Assembly: GCA_021825225.1 (NCBI GenBank)
Contig: JAKAIH010000119.1
Coordinates: forward strand, 1 to 7,640
Origin: Pseudomonadota bacterium
GTDB lineage: Bacteria > Pseudomonadota > Gammaproteobacteria > Burkholderiales > SG8-39
Reading direction: 5' to 3'
DNA length: 7,640 nucleotides
The notes under the pieces are model-generated. The model ran no database searches. It had not been told where the DNA came from and saw nothing but the letters and a program-made list of their open reading frames with translations. The position numbers and the translations under genes are program-made. How positions within the stretch are numbered: the stretch's first letter is position 1; each line of letters starts with the position of its first letter. This document shows positions 1 through 5,300 of the stretch, in pieces.

Positions 1-676
1 GCAGCACACCGAAGCAATCCGCCGCCGTTGCAGTCTGGGCCGGGCCGGTTTTCACCTCGATCCCCAGCGGCCCGGCACGCGTGCGCACCACGTCCAGGGT
101 CTGCGGCAGCACCGCATCGGCAACAAAGAACACATTGCCCTCGGCCGTGCTGCTGCGCCGGCACAGCGCCATCGCTTCGGCCGCGGCGCTGGCCTCGTCC
201 AGCATCGATGCATTGGCGATGGCCATGCCGCTGAGCTCGCACACCATGGTCTGGAAATTGATCAGCGCTTCCAGCCGGCCCTGGGAGATTTCCGGCTGGT
301 AGGGCGTATAGGCCGTGTACCAGGCGGGATTCTCCAGAATATTGCGCAGGATCACGCCCGGAAGCTCGGTGTCGTAATAGCCCTGCCCGATGAAGGAGCG
401 CGACACCCGGTTCGCGGCGGCAAGCTTTCTCAGCTCAGCCAGCGCCTCGGGCTCGCTCAGTCCCGGCGGCAGTGCGAGGACAGTCTTCTCGCGTATGCCT
501 GCGGGAACGACGGCATCGATCAGGGCGGCACGTGTGCGATAGCCAAGCACCGCGAGCATGGCTGCCTGCTCCGCTGCATCCGGGCCGATGTGGCGCTCGG
601 CAAATGCGTCGCGCTGCGCCAGTTCCGCCGGAGCTGCCTGCAGCAGGTCCGCATTGCGCGTCACTACATCTTGCAT
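1..676 (-). CDS. gcvP: Glycine dehydrogenase (decarboxylating), P protein, N-terminal part (runs off window)
   Basis: P protein of the glycine cleavage system: the PLP enzyme that decarboxylates glycine and transfers the aminomethyl group to the lipoamide arm of GcvH. The reading frame is open from the ATG at 676 to the window edge, giving 225 visible residues. Family motifs include [11 protein letters not shown] (27-37), FIGQGYY (95-101), [12 protein letters not shown] (123-134) and [16 protein letters not shown] (154-169). The leader before the RHIGP motif and the gcvT-gcvH-gcvP order fit the single-chain form of about 950 residues better than the split GcvPA/GcvPB form, but the C-terminal half with the PLP lysine is outside the window. 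The start is chosen because AGGAG lies 6 nt upstream, overlapping the gcvH stop; the gap to gcvH is only 9 bp, so translation is probably coupled. Cytoplasmic; controlled with gcvT by the upstream glycine riboswitch. No frameshift or stop seen. Confidence 0.95.
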   Translation of the reverse strand, partial: MQDVVTRNADLLQAAPAELAQRDAFAERHIGPDAAEQAAMLAVLGYRTRAALIDAVVPAGIREKTVLALPPGLSEPEALAELRKLAAANRVSRSFIGQGYYDTELPGVILRNILENPAWYTAYTPYQPEISQGRLEALINFQTMVCELSGMAIANASMLDEASAAAEAMALCRRSSTAEGNVFFVADAVLPQTLDVVRTRAGPLGIEVKTGPAQTATAADCFGVL

Positions 677-682
677 GGTGCT

Positions 683-687
683 CTCCT
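683..687 (-). promoter_or_regulatory. Ribosome binding site of gcvP overlapping the gcvH stop codon
   Basis: On the minus strand, AGGAG stands 6 nt before the gcvP ATG (676) and shares bases with the gcvH TAG stop (688-686). This fixes the gcvP start and suggests that ribosomes finishing gcvH help initiation of gcvP. Confidence 0.7.
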
Positions 688-1066
688 ATTTTGCCGCGTG
701 GCCGGCATAAGCCGCGGCGTCCATCAGACTGCCGCTATCGGCCGCGTTGTCGGGCTTGATCCTGAACATCCAGGCGGCGTAGGCGTCGGCATTGACCTGC
801 TCCGGCGATTTTGCGAGCGCCTCGTTGGCGGCGACGACCACGCCGGCCACCGGCATATAGATGTCGGAAGCCGCCTTCACCGACTCGATCACCGCGCAGG
901 CCTCGCCTTGCGCGTAGCGCTTGCCCGGCTGCGGCAGTTCCAGGAACACGATGTCGCCCAGCACTTCCTGCGCGTGGTCGGTGATCCCAACCGCGAGCGT
1001 GCCGTCGGCTGCGCTGCCGACCCATTCGTGCGTTTCGGTGTATTTCAGATTTTCGGGAGTGTTCAT
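686..1066 (-). CDS. gcvH: Glycine cleavage system H protein (lipoyl carrier)
   Basis: Small lipoylated shuttle protein of the glycine cleavage complex; it carries the aminomethyl intermediate from GcvP to GcvT and is then reoxidised by lipoamide dehydrogenase (no lpd gene in this window). The product is 126 residues, normal for the family. It opens with the typical KYTETHEWV (8-16) and contains GITDHAQEVLGDIVFLELP (27-45). The lipoylation site is ESVKAASDIY with Lys64. The ATG at 1066 is preferred over an in-frame ATG at 1147, which would add 27 residues unlike GcvH and overlap gcvT by 65 bp. It lies 16 bp after gcvT; the ribosome binding site is weak (GGAA about 9 nt upstream, or AAGG at the gcvT stop), so translational coupling is plausible. 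One oddity: the region normally reading PYGxGW before the FKIKP segment reads AYAAWMFRIKP here. Confidence 0.97.
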   Translation of the reverse strand: MNTPENLKYTETHEWVGSAADGTLAVGITDHAQEVLGDIVFLELPQPGKRYAQGEACAVIESVKAASDIYMPVAGVVVAANEALAKSPEQVNADAYAAWMFRIKPDNAADSGSLMDAAAYAGHAAK

Positions 1067-1082
1067 GAGTGTCGTTCCAGCC

Positions 1083-2174
1083 TTAATTGAAGTTGACCAG
1101 GATCCTGCCTTTGCGCACGAAGGGCGGCTGCACCACCAGAGCCGCAAGCTGCTTGTCGCGCACCGCCACGCGCACCGGCGCGCCCGGCTCCACGCCCAGA
1201 GGCAGGCGCGCGAGCGCGATCGAGCGATTGAGCGTCGGCGAAAAGCTGCCGCTGGTGACCAGGCCCTCTCCAGCGTCCGTGCCGACTTTCTGGTGACTGC
1301 GCAGCACGCCGCCGGTTTCGGTCAGCACCAGGCCCAGCAGCTGACGGCTCTGCGGATGGGCGAGCAGCGCCGATCTGCCGACGAAATCGCGCGCGCCCGC
1401 CAGATCGACGGTCCAGGCCAGGCCGGCGTCCGGCGGCAACACGCTCTCGTCCATATCCTGGCCCCAAAGATTCATCCCCGCCTCCAGACGCAGCGTGTCG
1501 CGCGCACCCAGGCCGCAGGGCGTCACGCCGCAGGCGAGCAGCCGCTGCCACAGCATCTCCACCCGGGCGGCGGGCAGCATGAGTTCGAATCCGTCCTCGC
1601 CGGTATAGCCGGTGCGCGCCAGTATCAGCTCGTCCAGCTGCACGCCATGAAACACCGGCAGCGTTTCGCTCGCCGCGCGCGTCTCTGGCAAAGCCTGCCA
1701 CACGCGCTCGCGCGCACGCGGGCCCTGCACCGCGATCATCGCCAGATCGTGGCGCGGCCGGATTTCGGGCGCTGCGGCATCACCTCGCCCGAGCGCGTCG
1801 AGCCAGGCGACGTCCCCCTCCGCCCTGCCCGCATTTACCACCAGGCGAAACCAGGCTTCGCCGAAGTAATACGCGATCAGGTCGTCGATGACGCCGCCCG
1901 CGTGATTGAGCATGCAGGAATAGAGCGCGCGTCCCGGCTCGCGCAGCTTGTCCACGTTGTTGGCGAGCGCGCGGCGCAGAAATTCGCGCGCACCGGCGCC
2001 ATGCACATCGACGGCGAGCATATGCGAGACGTCGAACATGCCGGCGTCGCTGCGCACCGCGCGATGTTCCTCGATCTGGGAGCCGTAGTTGACCGGCATG
2101 TCCCAGCCGCCGAAATCGACCATGCGTGCGCCCAGAGCCCTATGGGCGGCGTTAAGCGGAGTGGTTTTGAGCAC
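1083..2174 (-). CDS. gcvT: Aminomethyltransferase, glycine cleavage system T protein
   Basis: T protein releases ammonia from the aminomethyl group on lipoyl-GcvH and transfers the one-carbon unit to tetrahydrofolate, making 5,10-methylene-THF. Full length at 363 residues, as usual for bacterial GcvT. Family motifs in order: [10 protein letters not shown] (21-30), DVSHM (48-52), [10 protein letters not shown] (94-103, containing the conserved folate-site Asp), [13 protein letters not shown] (186-198), [20 protein letters not shown] (221-240), and the C-terminal barrel with [14 protein letters not shown]. The start codon is GTG (2174-2172), supported by GAGGT 4 nt upstream and by alignment of [20 protein letters not shown] with family N-termini. 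First gene of the gcvT-gcvH-gcvP operon; its leader holds a tandem glycine riboswitch and an intrinsic terminator, so transcription should depend on glycine. Confidence 0.97.
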   Translation of the reverse strand: MLKTTPLNAAHRALGARMVDFGGWDMPVNYGSQIEEHRAVRSDAGMFDVSHMLAVDVHGAGAREFLRRALANNVDKLREPGRALYSCMLNHAGGVIDDLIAYYFGEAWFRLVVNAGRAEGDVAWLDALGRGDAAAPEIRPRHDLAMIAVQGPRARERVWQALPETRAASETLPVFHGVQLDELILARTGYTGEDGFELMLPAARVEMLWQRLLACGVTPCGLGARDTLRLEAGMNLWGQDMDESVLPPDAGLAWTVDLAGARDFVGRSALLAHPQSRQLLGLVLTETGGVLRSHQKVGTDAGEGLVTSGSFSPTLNRSIALARLPLGVEPGAPVRVAVRDKQLAALVVQPPFVRKGRILVNFN

Positions 2175-2178
2175 GTTT

Positions 2179-2183
2179 ACCTC
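2179..2183 (-). promoter_or_regulatory. Ribosome binding site of gcvT
   Basis: GAGGT on the minus strand, 4 nt before the GTG start at 2174. It supports the non-ATG start. It lies downstream of the terminator hairpin and is not itself part of an obvious strong stem, so control is more likely transcriptional than by sequestering this site. Confidence 0.75.
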
Positions 2184-2193
2184 GGTAGCAATG

Positions 2194-2232
2194 AAAAAGG
2201 GGCAATGCCGACCTCGCGGTCCACATCACCCC
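2194..2232 (-). terminator. Rho-independent terminator, expression platform of the glycine riboswitch
   Basis: On the minus strand GGGGTGATG (2232-2224) pairs with CATTGCCCC (2207-2199) as nine pairs including two G-T wobbles. It encloses a second helix GACC/GGTC closed by a GCGA (GNRA-type) tetraloop, and is followed at once by TTTTT (2198-2194). The 5' arm begins inside the 3' strand of P1 of the second aptamer (CAGAG, 2236-2232), and the lower stem could extend by pairing AGA with the T tract. Ligand-stabilised P1 and a full terminator therefore compete. The inferred logic is that glycine prevents termination and turns the gcv operon on, as known for other gcv riboswitches. Confidence 0.82.
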
Positions 2233-2423
2233 TCTGTCCTTGTACCTGAGAGATTACAGCCTGATGCAATCCGGCTGCGCGCCCCTTCGGTGGCCGCCTG
2301 TTCGGCGGCTGCTCTCCAGAGTAACGAAAGCTACGCTTTCGCCCGACCGGTCCTTTTGCCTGAGAGTTTCTGGGTATTGCGCCTTCGGCGGCCACCTGCA
2401 TGCGGTGGCGCTCTCCCGGTCGG
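2231..2423 (-). ncRNA. Tandem (two-aptamer) glycine riboswitch upstream of gcvT
   Basis: Two glycine-aptamer cores lie in series on the minus strand. Aptamer 1 (2423-2343) has a P1 of CCGACCGG/CCGGTCGG, then GGGAGAGC, a P3-type hairpin CCACC/GGTGG, the core GCCGCCGAAGGCGCAA (2392-2377) and CTCTCAGGCAAAAGGACCG. Aptamer 2 (about 2322-2231) has P1 CTCTG/CAGAG, TGGAGAGC, a hairpin GCCGCC/GGCGGC, the core CCACCGAAGGGGC and CTCTCAGGTACAAGGACAG. These are hallmark conserved segments of the glycine riboswitch class. The position directly upstream of a glycine-cleavage operon, with an intrinsic terminator next to aptamer 2, matches the known on-switch arrangement. The linker between the two P1 helices is 21 nt and mostly forms its own hairpin, which is unusual. 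Confidence 0.96.
2325..2341 (-). other. Stable hairpin in the linker between the two glycine aptamers
   Basis: CGAAAGC (2341-2335) and GCTTTCG (2331-2325) form a perfect 7-bp stem around a 3-nt GTA loop on the minus strand. It fills 17 of the 21 nt between P1 of aptamer 1 and P1 of aptamer 2. There is no T tract after it, so it is not a terminator. It may be a structured spacer setting the geometry of the two aptamers. The pairing is seen directly; the role is inference. Confidence 0.7.
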
Positions 2424-2431
2424 ATGGCTCG

Positions 2432-2460
2432 ACTCTAGACGCGGGAGCAGTGCCTGTCAA
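2432..2460 (-). promoter_or_regulatory. Sigma70-type promoter of the gcv operon
   Basis: On the minus strand a perfect -35 TTGACA (2460-2455) is followed by exactly 17 bp and a -10 of TAGAGT (2437-2432, four of six consensus positions). The expected transcription start is near 2425, one or two bases before P1 of the first glycine aptamer, so almost nothing of the transcript precedes the riboswitch. The position fits the downstream operon exactly. Confidence 0.75.
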
Positions 2461-2618
2461 TCGCTCCAGGCGGCGCCTATGATCTATCTCAAGGTCGAGC
2501 GTCGCATTTCGCACAAGCGGAATCGGGATTTGACTACCAACTGGACAGTGCTGCGATGCGTGCCGCGTTTGATCTGGCGCTCACCGAGGGTGGAATAGAC
2601 GATGCGACCTGCACCTTC
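2461..2618. other. Intergenic region between the formate dehydrogenase and gcv units
   Basis: About 158 bp between the fdhA stop and the gcv promoter with no convincing gene on either strand. I see no hairpin followed by a T tract after fdhA, so there is no clear intrinsic terminator and some read-through into the gcv leader is possible. One plus-strand frame across 2478-2618 reads as unusually protein-like (for example SAAMRAAFDLALTEGGIDDA, then TCTFLA). It has no start codon or ribosome binding site upstream, and it runs on into antisense of fdhA. It could be a gene remnant or chance. Confidence 0.5.
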
Positions 2619-5300
2619 CTAGCTACGGCTAAGATTCGCCGCGCGCTCCAGCCGCACCGCGCAAACCTTGAATTCCGGAATGCGCGCAGTCGGGTCGTAG
2701 GCAGAGTTCGTAAGCACGTTGGCCGCGGCTTCCCAGAAGTGGAACGGAATGAACAGGACGCCGGCGTCGACCCTGCTCCCCACCTTCGCCGGAAGCTCGA
2801 TCGAACCGCGGCGCGAAGTCACTTTCACGCGATCGCCGTCCTTAACCTTGAACTTCTTCGCATCGGCGCCGCTCATTTCCACGAAGGGCCCCGAAACCAG
2901 GCCGTGCAGCCCCTTGCTGCGCCGGGTCATCGTCCCCGTATGGTAGTGCTCCAGCATGCGGCCCGTGGTCAGCACGACCGGGTACGCGGCGTCGACCTCC
3001 TCCGCCGCCGGCTGGTACTCGACCGGATGGAACTGTCCCAGGCCGCGTGTGAACGTCTCGCGGTGCAGGATCGGCGTTCCAGGGTGATCCTCCGACGGGC
3101 AGGGCCAGCAGAGCTGCACCCCCGCCTGCAACCGTGCATGCGAAATCCCTGCATAGGAAGGCGTGAGGCGGCGCATCTCCTCGTTCACTGCGCAAGTTGA
3201 TGCGTAGGCCATCGGGTAGCCGATGGCAGTGGCGACGTCACAGACGATCTCCCAGTCCTGGCGGGCTTGGCCGGGTGGTGCCACGACTGGCTGCGTAAGC
3301 TGTACGCGGCGTTCGGTGTTGACGTAGGTTCCATCGCGCTCGGCATAGGAACACGCCGGCAACACCACGTGCGCCAACTTCGCCGTCTCGGTTAAAAAAA
3401 TGTCCTGCACGACCAGGAACTCAAGCTTCTTGAGCGCCTCCACCACGTGGGTGGAGTCGGCATCGGAGAGCACGGGATTCTCGCCCATGACGTACATCGC
3501 CTTGATCTTCCCATCGAGCGCGTCGGGAAACATCTGCGTCACCATCAGGCCCGGCTGTTCAGGGAGCTTTGCGCCCCAGGCCTTCTCGAACTTGGCGCGA
3601 GCGGCGGCGTCGGATACTTTCTGGTAGCCGGAAAATACGTCCGGCAGGGCGCCCATGTCGCACGAACCCTGGACATTGTTCTGCCCGCGCAGCGGGTTGA
3701 CGCCGGTGCCGGGCCGGCCAATCTGCCCGGTAAGCATCGCCAGATTCGCGAGCGAGCGGACGTTGTCGACGCCGGTCGTGTGCTGGGTGATGCCCATCGA
3801 ATAGACAATCGACGCCCGTTCCGCCTTGGCATAGAGGCGAGCCGCCTCGACGATGAGTTCGGCCGGAACCCCGGTTATCTCCGATACCCGCTCCGGCGTA
3901 TACCAAGCCACGCATTTCTCGACCGCCGCGAACCCTTCGGTGCGGGACTCGATGAATTCCTGATTCATCAGCCCCTCGCGGAGGATGACGTGCATCAAGC
4001 CGTTGATCCATGCCACGTCGGTACCCGGTGCCTGCCGCGCCCAGACCGTGGCTATCTGGCTGAGCTGGATCTGCCGCGGGTCGAACAGCAGCAGCTTCGT
4101 CCCGCGCGCGACCGCTTCGCGGATGGTGAGCCCGATGATGGGATGGTTTTCGGTAGTGTTCGATCCGGTCACGAGGATGACGTCGGCCAGAAGAAGATCA
4201 TCGATAGGATTCGTCATCGCACCTGAACCGAACGACAGCGCCAGCCCGGCGACGGTGGAAGAGTGGCACAGGCGTGCGCAGTGATCGACGTTGTTCGTCC
4301 CCATCGCGGCACGCACGAATTTCTGAAACACGTAATTGTCTTCGTTGGTGACCTTGGCCGACGCCAGGCCCGCGAACGCGTCGCCGCGGTATTTCTTCAA
4401 CTCGTGCGCGACTAGGGCCAGCGCTTCTTCCCAGGTGGCCTCGCGAAAACCCCCGGCGGTCCGGATGAGCGGTGTCTTGAGACGTTCGGGATGTGATACG
4501 AACTCGAACGATCCGAAGCGCCCCTTTACGCACAGACGCCCGCGCGACACCGGCGCTGCGTCGTCGCCGCGCGCACTCACAACGGCGTCGCCCCGTGCGC
4601 CAAGGAGGATGCGGCAGCCGGTGCCGCAATACGGGCATACGCTGGAAACCTCGCGCTCGGGCCGCAGGTAGCGCCGCGGCGTCAGCGCCCCGGTGGGGCA
4701 GCGCTCCACGCATTCGCCGCAGGATTCGCAGATGGAGTCCCGGATCGGGCCGCCGCCGAACGGTTCGACCGCGCTGGCATAGCCGCGCTTCACCAGGTCG
4801 ATGGCACCGAGGTGCTGGACCTCGGAGCACGCGCGCACGCACAAACCGCACAGGATGCACTTGCGCATGTCGATCGCATAGCACGGATTCGAATCGTCGA
4901 CCTTCGCATCGCGCTGCATCGGCCGCAGCACGCGCTCGCGGACTCCAAGGTGCTCGGCCACTGCCTGCAGGCCGCAATTTCCGCATTGCGCGCAGGTCAG
5001 GCAGTCCAGCGGGTGATCGGCGAGCAATAGCTGCATCGTCCAGCGGCGCACATCCAGCAGTTCGGGGTCCTCGGTAGTGACCCTCATGCCGTGGGCAGCC
5101 GGGGTGGTGCAGGCGGTGGGGAGCCCGCGCATGCCCTCGACTTTCACGATGCACAGCCGGCAGGCGCCGTATGGTTCGAGTGCGGGGTCATCGCAGAGGG
5201 TGGGGACGTAGACCTCGGCACTGCGGCAGGCGTCGAGCACGGTCTTGCCGGGTTCCACCTGGACCGGGCGGCCGTTGATCGTCAGGTCCAGCATGCTCAT
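2619..5300 (-). CDS. fdhA: Formate dehydrogenase catalytic (alpha) subunit, Mo-bisPGD, NuoG-like Fe-S N-terminus, Cys type
   Basis: Catalytic subunit of a soluble, NAD(P)-linked formate dehydrogenase interconverting formate and CO2. It has 893 residues. Domains in order: a [2Fe-2S] ferredoxin-like domain with Cys36, 47, 50 and 64; a NuoG-type cluster His96, Cys100, 103, 109; two 4Fe-4S sets, Cys148/151/154/158 and Cys191/194/197/201; then the molybdopterin domain opening with Cys222/225/229/257 and Lys259. The Mo ligand is Cys345 in ARLCHSS (codon TGC, 4268-4266) followed by His346; Arg538 lies in [11 protein letters not shown]. These match Sec140, His141 and Arg333 of E. coli FdhH, with the same spacing of 193 residues, which argues for real formate chemistry rather than another molybdoenzyme. 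The C-terminal dinucleotide-binding domain ends at FKVCAVRLE. No Tat signal or membrane segment, so cytoplasmic. It overlaps the upstream flavoprotein gene by 4 bp (ATGA). A second ATG at 5294 is a credible alternative start, two codons in. No FdsD, FdhD or FdsC homologue follows it. Confidence 0.93.
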   Translation of the reverse strand: MSMLDLTINGRPVQVEPGKTVLDACRSAEVYVPTLCDDPALEPYGACRLCIVKVEGMRGLPTACTTPAAHGMRVTTEDPELLDVRRWTMQLLLADHPLDCLTCAQCGNCGLQAVAEHLGVRERVLRPMQRDAKVDDSNPCYAIDMRKCILCGLCVRACSEVQHLGAIDLVKRGYASAVEPFGGGPIRDSICESCGECVERCPTGALTPRRYLRPEREVSSVCPYCGTGCRILLGARGDAVVSARGDDAAPVSRGRLCVKGRFGSFEFVSHPERLKTPLIRTAGGFREATWEEALALVAHELKKYRGDAFAGLASAKVTNEDNYVFQKFVRAAMGTNNVDHCARLCHSSTVAGLALSFGSGAMTNPIDDLLLADVILVTGSNTTENHPIIGLTIREAVARGTKLLLFDPRQIQLSQIATVWARQAPGTDVAWINGLMHVILREGLMNQEFIESRTEGFAAVEKCVAWYTPERVSEITGVPAELIVEAARLYAKAERASIVYSMGITQHTTGVDNVRSLANLAMLTGQIGRPGTGVNPLRGQNNVQGSCDMGALPDVFSGYQKVSDAAARAKFEKAWGAKLPEQPGLMVTQMFPDALDGKIKAMYVMGENPVLSDADSTHVVEALKKLEFLVVQDIFLTETAKLAHVVLPACSYAERDGTYVNTERRVQLTQPVVAPPGQARQDWEIVCDVATAIGYPMAYASTCAVNEEMRRLTPSYAGISHARLQAGVQLCWPCPSEDHPGTPILHRETFTRGLGQFHPVEYQPAAEEVDAAYPVVLTTGRMLEHYHTGTMTRRSKGLHGLVSGPFVEMSGADAKKFKVKDGDRVKVTSRRGSIELPAKVGSRVDAGVLFIPFHFWEAAANVLTNSAYDPTARIPEFKVCAVRLERAANLSRS

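Noticed and set aside
686..1147. Longer GcvH starting at 1147
   Set aside because: The added 27 residues do not resemble GcvH and would overlap gcvT by 65 bp; the ATG at 1066 gives the normal N-terminus.
921..2249. Long open frame on the plus strand (442 codons)
   Set aside because: It lies antisense to gcvH, gcvT and the riboswitch; its translation is rich in Arg, His and Ala with no family motif, as expected for a shadow of GC-rich coding sequence.
2325..2341. Linker hairpin as an intrinsic terminator
   Set aside because: There is no T tract after the stem on the minus strand, and it sits between the two aptamers. The real terminator is at 2194-2232.
2556..3200. Plus-strand open frame of 214 codons at the fdhA 3' end
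   Set aside because: Most of it is antisense to fdhA. Only the first 60 bases or so, in the gap, look protein-like, and these are reported separately as a weak possible remnant.
3447..4226. Plus-strand open frame of 259 codons inside fdhA
   Set aside because: Fully antisense to well-conserved molybdopterin-domain sequence with no recognisable motif or ribosome binding site.
4266..4268. Selenocysteine at the formate dehydrogenase active site
   Set aside because: The codon is TGC, a normal cysteine codon, so no Sec insertion element is needed.
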